Of a stretch of 8,577 nucleotides of DNA, positions 1 to 5,904 are shown piece by piece. The position numbers and the translations under genes were made by a program. Numbering within the stretch: the first letter of the stretch is position 1; each line of letters starts with the position of its first letter. Source of the DNA: MGR-bin208 sp043780275. GTDB lineage: Bacteria > Bacteroidota > Bacteroidia > Chitinophagales > Chitinophagaceae. Below the pieces are notes generated by a model, which saw only the letters and a list, made by a program, of their open reading frames with translations, had not been told where the DNA came from and did no database searches. The stretch covers positions 1-8,577 of the forward strand of contig JAYWCV010000233.1 in NCBI GenBank assembly GCA_043780275.1, given 5' to 3'.

Positions 1-1841
1 GCGGCATCATTGCACATTAAATTGCCCAGCGGTAATAATGGAACGATATAAAAAGTATAAAAGTTATTATTCTCTTTCAGAGAATAATCAAAGCATGGAT
101 TATAGCACATGATACAGAAAATATCGCCACTTTGCTGACCACCGGTCCTGCCGATAGTTCCAACTATACGATAACGCCTGTCGGTTACTTCAGCACTTGC
201 CCTGGGCAGGAAAATACGAACAGGATCGCCGTTTTCGATCCACTGGTCGAGTTCTGTAAGCTCATGGTTGCCGTGATGATGGATATTTATTCCGTGTCCC
301 AACTCATGGGCAACGGTTTTTGCCACCATTTCCTGCAGGTTAAAAGGAAGCGTTATGTTCTGCAATCTTGCTTCCCGTTCAAGGTCACTTTGCATTTGTA
401 CAATCTGGTTATAATCAATAATTACACGTTTAACATTTTTCGGGATCTCCGGACCACCTTCTGCCCTGCCCAATATGTTTCTCCGGACATGTCCTTTTAA
501 AAGCCGTAATGCATATTGATCATAGCTATGGGCGGTAAGATGATTCTTATTTAACATTCGGTTGGCTCCGATCTCCCCTGCATCGAAACGAATGATCTTT
601 AAACCGGTTGCATTTTCAAACCAGCCTATTCCATCGGTGAATAATGCAACTTCCCCTGGCTTCATCACGACCCCCAATTCCTTTTCTTGCGGGTCTAATC
701 GCTTGAATCGCCCTTTTGAAATAACACCACGGTATTCTTCATAAGCGGTCAATCCATCACCGTTGTTGCTATTCCCCGCCGATGATTCATCATCATATGT
801 GTCGGTGGGATTGTTATGAGCATTCAGCCATGCCGTTGCAATTTTGGAATTCGCCGGCCTTTTTGGTATAGGGATCTCGGTATTACCTCCTGATATCAAT
901 AGATGACCCTCAATACGAGTATTGTCTTCAAGAATAGCTACAGCAGTCAATGTTGAATAAGCCCCTCCATCAAAAGCCCCGATAGATATATTACCGTTTA
1001 TTCCATCATTACATTCGACTTTTACTAATTGAAACTGTTCGCCAATAGCTGCATTTGCCTGGGGAAGAAAACGAAGGTCGGGCAAAGTAAAAAGGGGTAC
1101 AAGAGGAGCATTAATAGTAATACCCGGTTCGTTTGAAGTATTAGAAAGCCGGAGCTCAAATGATTTTGCTTTTAATGTGGGAGGTTGGCCATTTCTGCCA
1201 TAAACTTTCAGGTTGATTTTTATGACCGTACCTTTTGTCAATTCATTTTGACCCGGTTCAGGTAACCAGTTATTATAATTCTCCGGGGTGACGATGAGTT
1301 CCACATCAATTGATCTTACCAGGTTCCAGGTCACCGTGGTTGTTACAGTCCCCGCACCAGAAGCATCAGTGACTTCCGTTTTCGATCCTGTCAGCACATT
1401 TGGATTATTATTAAGTCGTATGTCAGAAGCGATCACATCTAGCTCATGCCCATGCCCATCTGTTGTTGAGGTGTCACAATATGACCCGGCATGGGTGCAT
1501 GTGTATGACGGAGAAACTGCATGGATTCGATAAGTTGAATCCACGTAATCTATTATCACTTCATGAAGTTCAGCAACACCTGCACCGCTACAGGAACCTG
1601 TACAAAGTAACTTTCCGCCAATTATCAATTCTCCATTTGTCTGGACAGTACCTCTGGCCCTGTTATCGGTAATGGTGATATTAACCTTCTTTTCGCCAAT
1701 TCCCATTTCTCCCTCATATTTTTGTTCCATGCGCATTGTTCCGTTCCACACCCCGTTTAGAGATTGAGCATTGATTTCCTTAAAGCTGAATGCCGTAAGA
1801 ACTAACGATAATAACAATAAATTAATTTCAATATTTTTCAT
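1..1841 (-). CDS. Secreted metzincin-like zinc metalloprotease, C-terminus off the left edge
   Basis: The frame opens at ATG 1841 and stays open for 613 codons to the window edge, so the C-terminus is missing. Residues 1-26 form a signal peptide (Leu-rich core, INA then Q), so the protein is exported. The zinc site is HELGHGINIHH at 512-522: His512, His516 and His522 are the expected ligands and Glu513 the catalytic base. Position 519 is Asn where most metzincins have Gly. A Met-turn, CIMCY with Met578, follows 56 residues after the third histidine, which strongly supports the metzincin fold. Residues 357-370 (NSNNGDGLTAYEEY) resemble the DxDGDGLxxxEEY calcium-binding loop of secreted Bacteroidota proteins. 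The roughly 300 residues before it look like beta-rich adhesion or Ig-like domains, with Cys pairs near 80-125. It starts 30 bases after the OmpA-family gene on the same strand, so cotranscription is plausible. The exact peptidase family and substrate are unknown. That it is a metalloprotease is quite sure. Confidence 0.85.
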   Translation of the reverse strand, partial: MKNIEINLLLLSLVLTAFSFKEINAQSLNGVWNGTMRMEQKYEGEMGIGEKKVNITITDNRARGTVQTNGELIIGGKLLCTGSCSGAGVAELHEVIIDYVDSTYRIHAVSPSYTCTHAGSYCDTSTTDGHGHELDVIASDIRLNNNPNVLTGSKTEVTDASGAGTVTTTVTWNLVRSIDVELIVTPENYNNWLPEPGQNELTKGTVIKINLKVYGRNGQPPTLKAKSFELRLSNTSNEPGITINAPLVPLFTLPDLRFLPQANAAIGEQFQLVKVECNDGINGNISIGAFDGGAYSTLTAVAILEDNTRIEGHLLISGGNTEIPIPKRPANSKIATAWLNAHNNPTDTYDDESSAGNSNNGDGLTAYEEYRGVISKGRFKRLDPQEKELGVVMKPGEVALFTDGIGWFENATGLKIIRFDAGEIGANRMLNKNHLTAHSYDQYALRLLKGHVRRNILGRAEGGPEIPKNVKRVIIDYNQIVQMQSDLEREARLQNITLPFNLQEMVAKTVAHELGHGINIHHHGNHELTELDQWIENGDPVRIFLPRASAEVTDRRYRIVGTIGRTGGQQSGDIFCIMCYNPCFDYSLKENNNFYTFYIVPLLPLGNLMCNDA

Positions 1842-1871
1842 TAACCGGTATTTTATTGATCATTCCTTGTA

Positions 1872-2969
1872 TTATAATTTTATAAACTCCACTCTCCTGT
1901 TATTTGCTTTGCCAGCTGGATTATCATTTTTATCAATTGGTTCGCCTTCACCTTTGCCATCTGTTTCCATTCGGCTCTCGTCAATGCCAAATTCTTTTGC
2001 CAGCGCAGCTTTTACAGAAGCAGCCCTGCGTTTTGATAGATCAAGGTTTGCGGCATCAGCGCCATCGGCATCTGTATGACCAACAATTTTTACTTTCATA
2101 TCAGCATATTCTTTTAATACATTGGCCATTTCTTTTATTGTGCCATAAGATTCAGGTTTAATGTTGGCGCTATTTACATCAAATAAAATTCCATGTGTTA
2201 CCCATTTGTTTTGTGTAAGCATTTTATTTCTTGTATCTGGTGCACCAACAGCAAGCCGAAGGTTGCCGATATAATGCTGCACAGTTGCTTCGGCATAGAT
2301 CACAGAAAAAACAATGACATTGAGTTTTGCATCTTTCGCTAGCCCTTTTGGAATATCCCAGATTTTTTCCTGGTTAAGATATACTCTCACTCTTTCTTTT
2401 TGCCGCCAGATAGAAATATGAACGGGGTTGTTTTTGTCGCTGAGTAAACTGGTATTAACCTGGCTGCTCGATTCGGTTGCTGAGTTCTTTCTTACAGAAT
2501 ATCTTGATAGCCCGGTTTCGGCGCTGGCATTTGAATTGGCGGAGTTCAAATCAAAACTGATGACATTATTTCCTAATGACCAGTGTTGTGGCTGGGCTAT
2601 ATTCACTAATTCAGAAAATGCAACTCTAAACTGGCCTCCGTTGAAAGGAATGCCATGCAGTAAATCAAACTCAAAAGTAAAATCATCGGGATAACTCTCC
2701 GTAAATTCAGGAACGAAGATCCCCGGTTTTGTCAACCATAACCAACGCCCGGCTTTATTTTCAATAGTTACTATTTCGCCAGAGCCGGTTGTATTCCAGC
2801 CCGAAGGAAAGTCGCCGATATTGCCGGTTGAAAAATCTTCGAAGCCGATCACTTTTTCGCCGGGTACAAAATCGTATTTGCTATAGGCTTTGAAAGTATT
2901 GCTTTCGTTTTGTGCTCTGCAAAAAAATATAATAGCAGAAAAGGCGATTGTCAGAATTTTTTTCTTCAT
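1872..2969 (-). CDS. OmpA-family protein with lectin-like N-terminal region
   Basis: A complete 365-residue exported protein. Residues 1-19 are a signal peptide (MKKK, hydrophobic core, CRA then Q). The Cys at 17 is not in a good lipobox because Phe stands at -1. Residues about 40-240 resemble the concanavalin A-like/jellyroll region seen in Bacteroidota OmpA proteins (FSTGNIGDFPSGW, then DDFTFEFDLL). Residues 260-365 are a typical OmpA C-terminal peptidoglycan-binding domain: ILFDVNSANIKPES at 261-274, VGHTDADG at 296-303, LDLSKRRAASV at 309-319 and NRRVEF at 357-362. Asp300 and Arg315 have the spacing of the pair that binds diaminopimelate in characterised OmpA domains. It should sit in the periplasm or at the outer membrane, anchored to peptidoglycan. 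It is the first gene of a probable two-gene unit with the downstream protease. No strong Bacteroidota promoter was found upstream. The domain call is secure and the specific role is unknown. Confidence 0.93.
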   Translation of the reverse strand: MKKKILTIAFSAIIFFCRAQNESNTFKAYSKYDFVPGEKVIGFEDFSTGNIGDFPSGWNTTGSGEIVTIENKAGRWLWLTKPGIFVPEFTESYPDDFTFEFDLLHGIPFNGGQFRVAFSELVNIAQPQHWSLGNNVISFDLNSANSNASAETGLSRYSVRKNSATESSSQVNTSLLSDKNNPVHISIWRQKERVRVYLNQEKIWDIPKGLAKDAKLNVIVFSVIYAEATVQHYIGNLRLAVGAPDTRNKMLTQNKWVTHGILFDVNSANIKPESYGTIKEMANVLKEYADMKVKIVGHTDADGADAANLDLSKRRAASVKAALAKEFGIDESRMETDGKGEGEPIDKNDNPAGKANNRRVEFIKL

Positions 2970-3061
2970 AACAGAATTTTTTTTGTGAGTATTTAATTTC
3001 GGAGCCAGACTAAATATGAAATATTTATCAAGAGGGTATTGATAATGGAATAAAAGATACA

Positions 3062-3079
3062 GTTTTTTAATTAAAAAAC
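3062..3079. repeat. 18-base perfect AT-rich palindrome upstream of the OmpA-family gene
   Basis: GTTTTTTAATTAAAAAAC is its own reverse complement. It lies about 90 bases before the OmpA-family start and 125 bases after the transposase stop. It could be a weak bidirectional terminator or an operator, but homopolymer runs make chance palindromes likely here. The rest of 2970-3140 shows no gene. Confidence 0.35.
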
Positions 3080-3140
3080 ACCAGAAACCAAAAGAATAAT
3101 ATTTTGGGAAACATTACTTATTCTGCTCCGAATCTCCTCA

Positions 3141-3211
3141 AATTTAAAAGTTCCCAGCCGGGTCTCCACAATGAGCCATGCAGCAAAGCTGTGGGACCCG
3201 GCGCTATTCAG
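3141..3211 (+). repeat. REP-like hairpin repeat at the 3' end of the RAYT transposase gene
   Basis: The head AAAAGTTCCCAG (3147-3157) is followed by an imperfect stem, CCGGGTCTCCACA (3158-3170) against TGTGGGACCCGG (3190-3201), with a 19-base loop. The tail GGACCCGGCGCTATTCAG (3194-3211) matches the tails of the upstream copies at 15 of 18 bases (4022-4039, reverse strand) and 14 of 18 (3854-3871, reverse strand). The repeat runs over the transposase stop codon (3204-3206). It is inverted relative to the copies on the other side of the gene. REPs flanking their own RAYT gene in inverted orientation is the known arrangement for this family. Confidence 0.7.
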
Positions 3212-3707
3212 AAAAGCTGTTCAAATTTATATCATTCAACTCCCGGAAATTCATCACCGGGTAAATACCTTGTTCTCCACAAATATAAAGCTTGGCAGAA
3301 CTGTATACATATTCAATGGCATTTACTGAACGCTGCCATTTACCAGTAAAAGGATTGTTGTGCATATAATCTAATTTCTGCTCTATAAATTTATTCCCAT
3401 TACATTCTTTCCTCCCGAAAGCTTTCGGGACAAAACTATCCTCCCATACTTCATGCAGTTTTCTTTTCTTTTTATCACTGATGGTTACTGCATTTGCCAA
3501 TTGCAATAACAAATCCTGTTTGCCTTGTTCTTTTAAACGTTTTATTATTTCATAACCAATAAATCTTTTACCATCACCAATTATTGTATTGATGCTTTTT
3601 TCTGTTTTTCTAAATGCGATAGTGGCATGTACATGATTGGGCATGATAACATATCCTGTAATAAAGTGCCCTTGTTGCTTTAAATAATCAAACCAGTTAT
3701 ATACCAA
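3204..3707 (-). CDS. REP-associated tyrosine transposase (RAYT, Y1_Tnp family), 5'-truncated
   Basis: A single-strand DNA transposase of the HUH/Y1 class, the type that recognises REP hairpins. The HUH motif is in YVIMPNHVHATIAF (His25 and His27, counted from the TTG at 3707). The catalytic Tyr is Tyr114 in KLDYMHNNP. The frame stays homologous upstream of 3707: the codons from 3749 read CFNWLPLIDITNSYDLVYNW, which is how these proteins normally continue. It then meets a stop at 3771-3773. There is no ATG in frame before the HUH motif, and the usual first strand and about 20-30 N-terminal residues are absent. The 5' end has been replaced by a REP head (3750-3775), so the gene is probably inactive, unless TTG 3707 is used, which would still give an incomplete catalytic domain. 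The C-terminal end abuts a REP copy. Family assignment is secure; functionality is doubtful. Confidence 0.85.
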   Translation of the reverse strand: MVYNWFDYLKQQGHFITGYVIMPNHVHATIAFRKTEKSINTIIGDGKRFIGYEIIKRLKEQGKQDLLLQLANAVTISDKKKRKLHEVWEDSFVPKAFGRKECNGNKFIEQKLDYMHNNPFTGKWQRSVNAIEYVYSSAKLYICGEQGIYPVMNFRELNDINLNSFSE

Positions 3708-3749
3708 ATCATAGCTATTGGTTATATCAATTAATGGCAGCCAGTTGAA

Positions 3750-3798
3750 GCAGACCCGTCTGGGAAATTTTTATTTATACAGTGGCAGAAGTTTGATG
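3750..3798 (-). repeat. Partial REP-like repeat fused to the 5' end of the RAYT gene
   Basis: On the minus strand this reads AAATTTCCCAGACGGGTCTG, matching the head of the 3' copy (TTCCCAGCCGGGTCT, 3151-3165) at 14 of 15 bases but inverted. The adjoining GTGGCAGAAGTTTGATG (3782-3798) matches GTGGCAGGAATTTGATG (3934-3950) of the next copy. The loop and tail are missing because the sequence passes straight into the transposase frame (RVCFNW). The head contains the palindrome CAGACCCGTCTG. Confidence 0.6.
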
Positions 3799-3847
3799 AA
3801 AGACTACGAGCGGAATAAGTGAGGTTTATGATGTGTTTAATAGATGT

Positions 3848-3950
3848 ACCCTGCTGAGTAGTGGCGGGTTCTACGGGCTGCACACAAAATGCACTGGGTA
3901 GAAACTGGCCTGGGAAACTTTTAATTTTATAGAGTGGCAGGAATTTGATG
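3848..3950 (-). repeat. REP-like repeat, copy A
   Basis: Its core shared with copy B runs from ACCCTGCTGAGTAG (3848) through TTCTACGG, CTGCACACAAAATGC and GGTAGAAAC to CTTTTAATTT, exactly 168 bases before copy B. The distal stem arm has drifted (GTAGAAACTGGCC instead of GTAGAAACCCGC), so the hairpin is weaker than in copy B. It also carries the GTGGCAGGAATTTGATG segment shared with the truncated copy at 3782. It has no coding sense; an apparent minus-strand frame over 3731-3991 only follows the repeats. Confidence 0.7.
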
Positions 3951-4015
3951 GGAGAGTGGGAGTGGGATGAAATATTTTTTTCTTTGGGCATCCCTATGGC
4001 GTGATTAATTCAGAC

Positions 4016-4097
4016 ACCCTGCTGAGTAGCGGCGGGTTCTACGGCCTGCACACAAAATGCTCTGGGTAGAAACCCGCCTGAGAAACTTTTAATTTAT
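4016..4097 (-). repeat. REP-like hairpin repeat, copy B
   Basis: The best-preserved upstream copy. The stem is GCGGGTTCTAC (4032-4042) against GTAGAAACCCGC (4066-4077), paired apart from one bulged A, with a 23-base loop containing TGCACACAAAATGC. The tail on the minus strand, GAACCCGCCGCTACTCAG, matches the tail of the copy at the 3' end of the transposase gene. Head and tail order are the same as in that copy, showing that all belong to one family. Confidence 0.7.
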
Positions 4098-4428
4098 TGT
4101 TGGGAGACACTGGGCGGAATGAAAACTTTCCTGATAAAGTATTGGGATTTATTGTTATATCCCACGAAAAAGTACATTTAATGTAAAATTTTACGCCGCC
4201 GTGGGTGTTCCCCATCTATCCAACGCTCCGGTATTTGCATGTAAGCAACAGGGGTATGCTGCAGATAATTAGCCCGCTTGATGATTTAAAATTGGATTAG
4301 GCAGGTTGTATTTGCGAAAGTTTTTTTAGTAGCAAAAACTTTCGCTTTTTTTAATAAAGTATTAAAAACAAGTACTTTAAAAAAATTGTTCTTACCATTG
4401 AATGATGGAAACTTTCGCATATTTTTGA
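4098..4428. other. Gene-free spacer between the REP array and the defence cassette
   Basis: No credible coding frame on either strand. It holds nested short palindromes: GGGAT/ATCCC (4144-4148, 4159-4163), CCCACG/CGTGGG (4161-4166, 4200-4205) and GTAAAATTTTAC (4183-4194). It also holds the strong hairpin at 4314-4345. A minus-strand frame over 4351-4626 was discounted because it crosses the cassette repeats and has no recognisable domain. Confidence 0.5.
4314..4351 (+). terminator. Strong Rho-independent-type hairpin with T-tract
   Basis: A perfect 12-base inverted repeat, GCGAAAGTTTTT (4314-4325) and AAAAACTTTCGC (4334-4345), with an 8-base loop and a run of T directly after on the plus strand. 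It has the form of an intrinsic terminator for plus-strand transcription. No plus-strand gene precedes it in this window, so it may insulate the downstream operon or be the relic of a lost gene. Confidence 0.6.
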
Positions 4429-4544
4429 GTTATCGGCAACCGCTGGGCGACCTGCTAACTTGAAAGTGTTGAGCTTTGAACGAACATTTTTAGAACAACC
4501 TGGACAACAACCGACACCGCTTTGAACAGACAGCCAACGCTTCG

Positions 4545-4589
4545 TTTTTAAATTTTTTTTGCCCCCGCTCAAATTTTTAAAATGATTTT
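4545..4589 (+). repeat. Left member of the AT-rich inverted-repeat pair around the defence operon
   Basis: Arms TTTTTAAATTTTTT (4545-4558) and AAATTTTTAAAATGATTTT (4571-4589) recur exactly, inverted and in mirrored order, at 7759-7806. The central segments read in the same direction at both sites: CCCCCGCTC here and CCCACGCTC on the right. Confidence 0.65.
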
Positions 4590-4600
4590 TGCTCTCACAC

Positions 4601-4665
4601 AATTTGGCACATTTGCTTTTGTCCACACCCTCAAAGCCAAGCTACAAAAGCAAAAGAGCCAAATT
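4601..4665. repeat. Large hairpin upstream of the defence operon
   Basis: AATTTGGC-ACA-TTTGCTTTTGT (4601-4622) pairs with ACAAAAGCAAA-AGA-GCCAAATT (4644-4665): 19 pairs interrupted by one 3x3 internal loop, with a 21-base apical loop. It lies 62 bases before the first gene of the operon and is the counterpart of the hairpin at 7677-7746. It could block read-through or be a recombination or folding site of the cassette. Confidence 0.65.
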
Positions 4666-4698
4666 TTTCCACCCACACACAACAACGGTTATTTCTCA

Positions 4699-4706
4699 TA
4701 ACTTTG
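4699..4706 (+). promoter_or_regulatory. Candidate Bacteroidota -7 promoter element for the ABC-3C operon
   Basis: TAACTTTG matches the Bacteroidota consensus TAnnTTTG exactly and lies 20 bases before ATG 4727, so a leader of about 12-16 bases is predicted. No clear -33 TTG/TTTG box is visible at the usual distance, so this is moderate evidence only. Confidence 0.45.
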
Positions 4707-4726
4707 AACCGAAAAAAAGCACAATC

Positions 4727-5671
4727 ATGTATCAATTCCCTTATGAAAATCTGACTGACGAAGAGTTTGAAAACCTTGTCATCCGTATTGGGAAGGAGAT
4801 TTTAGGCATTGGTTGCAAAACTTTTTCAGTAGGTAAAGACGGTGCAAAAGACAGTTGGTTCACAGGAAAAGCCGAACATTTTCCCTCAAATGCATCACCT
4901 TGGACAGGAACTTTTAATCTGCAAGCTAAACACACAAAAGTTCAAAATGCCAGTTGTTCTGATAACGACTTTTCGGTAAATCAAACAAGTGTCCTAACCA
5001 AGGAAATCACACGGCTCAATGAAGTAAGAAAAACTACACCATTTGACAACTACATAATTTTTACGAACCGAAAACTGTCAGGAGGAACCCACCCAACAAT
5101 TGTAAAAATGTTGCAGGTCGGTATCGGAATTCAGAACGCTGAAATTATTGGACGGGAGCAAATAGATACTTACCTGACCGATTACCCACACATTGCATTT
5201 CAATTCGGACTTTACAAATTTATTGCTCCACTTCGTTTTTACGAAAAGGAATTAAGAGATGTGATAATTGTTTTTGCAGAACAGAGTAAAGCTATTTCAA
5301 CCGAGGCGAAAAGTTACATTACATCTTTCACCGTTATTGACAAGGAAAAGAAAAACGAGTTAAACAATTTAAGCAAGGACTATTTTGAGTTTCTGAAAAG
5401 CCACTCACTTCAATACTTTGAAGAAATAGAAAAATTCTTGCGTGACCCAAAGAATGAAACTTACACAAGAATGTATTCAAACACGGTAAGCGATTTACAA
5501 GATGCAATAACAATTCAAAGAAATCGCTTTAATGAGTTTGAACACATCATAGGACATTTGGTAGATTATACAGTTGGAAATAACGAAGAGAAGTTAAAGG
5601 ATTTGAGAAAAATCGTAAGAGTGTTTATTCATTTTATGTATTTTAACTGCGACATTGGAAAGACAGAATGA
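4727..5671 (+). CDS. ABC-3C effector: Mrr-like restriction endonuclease domain with ABC-3C C-terminal domain
   Basis: A 314-residue protein. The frame is open further upstream to 4589, but that part runs through the hairpin at 4601-4665 and has no protein-like character, so I start at MYQFPYENLTDEEF, 20 bases after a -7 element. Residues 1-160 look like a PD-(D/E)xK nuclease of the Mrr type: a helical Glu (DEEFENLV, 11-18), the acidic loop VGKDGAKDSWF (35-45, Asp38/Asp42) and the QxK motif FNLQAKHTK (63-71, Gln66 and Lys68). Residues about 165-314 are a helical C-terminal domain ending LRKIVRVFIHFMYFNCDIGK (293-312), which I recognise from ABC-three-component systems. In such systems this protein is thought to be the effector whose activity the ABC ATPase gates; here the predicted action is DNA cleavage. 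Its stop overlaps the next start (ATGA). Domain calls are by eye; cleavage activity is inference. Confidence 0.82.
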   Translation: MYQFPYENLTDEEFENLVIRIGKEILGIGCKTFSVGKDGAKDSWFTGKAEHFPSNASPWTGTFNLQAKHTKVQNASCSDNDFSVNQTSVLTKEITRLNEVRKTTPFDNYIIFTNRKLSGGTHPTIVKMLQVGIGIQNAEIIGREQIDTYLTDYPHIAFQFGLYKFIAPLRFYEKELRDVIIVFAEQSKAISTEAKSYITSFTVIDKEKKNELNNLSKDYFEFLKSHSLQYFEEIEKFLRDPKNETYTRMYSNTVSDLQDAITIQRNRFNEFEHIIGHLVDYTVGNNEEKLKDLRKIVRVFIHFMYFNCDIGKTE

Positions 5672-5904
5672 TAGCACCTCACAAATATCTTGACCTCAAT
5701 CTATCCCTCTTAAATTTAGGTGGAGTGATTCTCAACATCATCAAAGAAGATGGTGCAGTTAAATATGATGAGTTGTTAGAGAAAGTAATTTTAGCAAGGG
5801 GAATTAGTGCGAAAGAAGTTTTTATTCCTACGCTTAGTTTTCTGTATCTCTTAGGAAAAATTGAATATCAAAAAGACATTGACACAATAGAATTTATTAA
5901 ATGA
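5668..5904 (+). CDS. ABC-3C middle component
   Basis: A 78-residue soluble protein with no signal peptide or membrane segment. The sequence runs LGGVILNIIKEDGAVKYDEL (17-36), a helical stretch, then SFLYLLGKIEYQKD (57-70). This matches the small winged-helix-like middle components of ABC-three-component systems, which have a conserved FLYLLGKIEY-type end. It is thought to bridge the effector and the ABC ATPase. The start overlaps the stop of the effector gene by 4 bases, and its own stop overlaps the ATPase start in the same way, so the three are translationally coupled and probably made in fixed ratio. I assign the component type with fair confidence but not its numbered subfamily. A short DNA-binding regulator would be the alternative; the context argues against it. 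Confidence 0.8.
   Translation: MIAPHKYLDLNLSLLNLGGVILNIIKEDGAVKYDELLEKVILARGISAKEVFIPTLSFLYLLGKIEYQKDIDTIEFIK

Noticed and set aside
132..744. Plus-strand frames within 132-500 and 562-744
   Set aside because: They are antisense to the metalloprotease frame, which has a signal peptide and catalytic motifs.
3731..3991. 86-codon minus-strand frame with Cys and Pro residues
   Set aside because: It is made of the REP repeats and their spacer; copy B does not preserve it as a frame.
3848..4097. CRISPR array
   Set aside because: Only two to three units of about 150-168 bases with imperfect copies and internal hairpins; no short regular repeats or cas genes.
4351..4626. 91-codon minus-strand frame
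   Set aside because: It overlaps the inverted repeats and hairpin, has no recognisable domain, and is antisense to the operon's upstream region.
4589..4726. 46-codon N-terminal extension of the nuclease gene from ATG 4589
   Set aside because: It runs through the 4601-4665 hairpin and the -7 element, with no domain-like sequence; MYQFPY at 4727 begins the family-like part.
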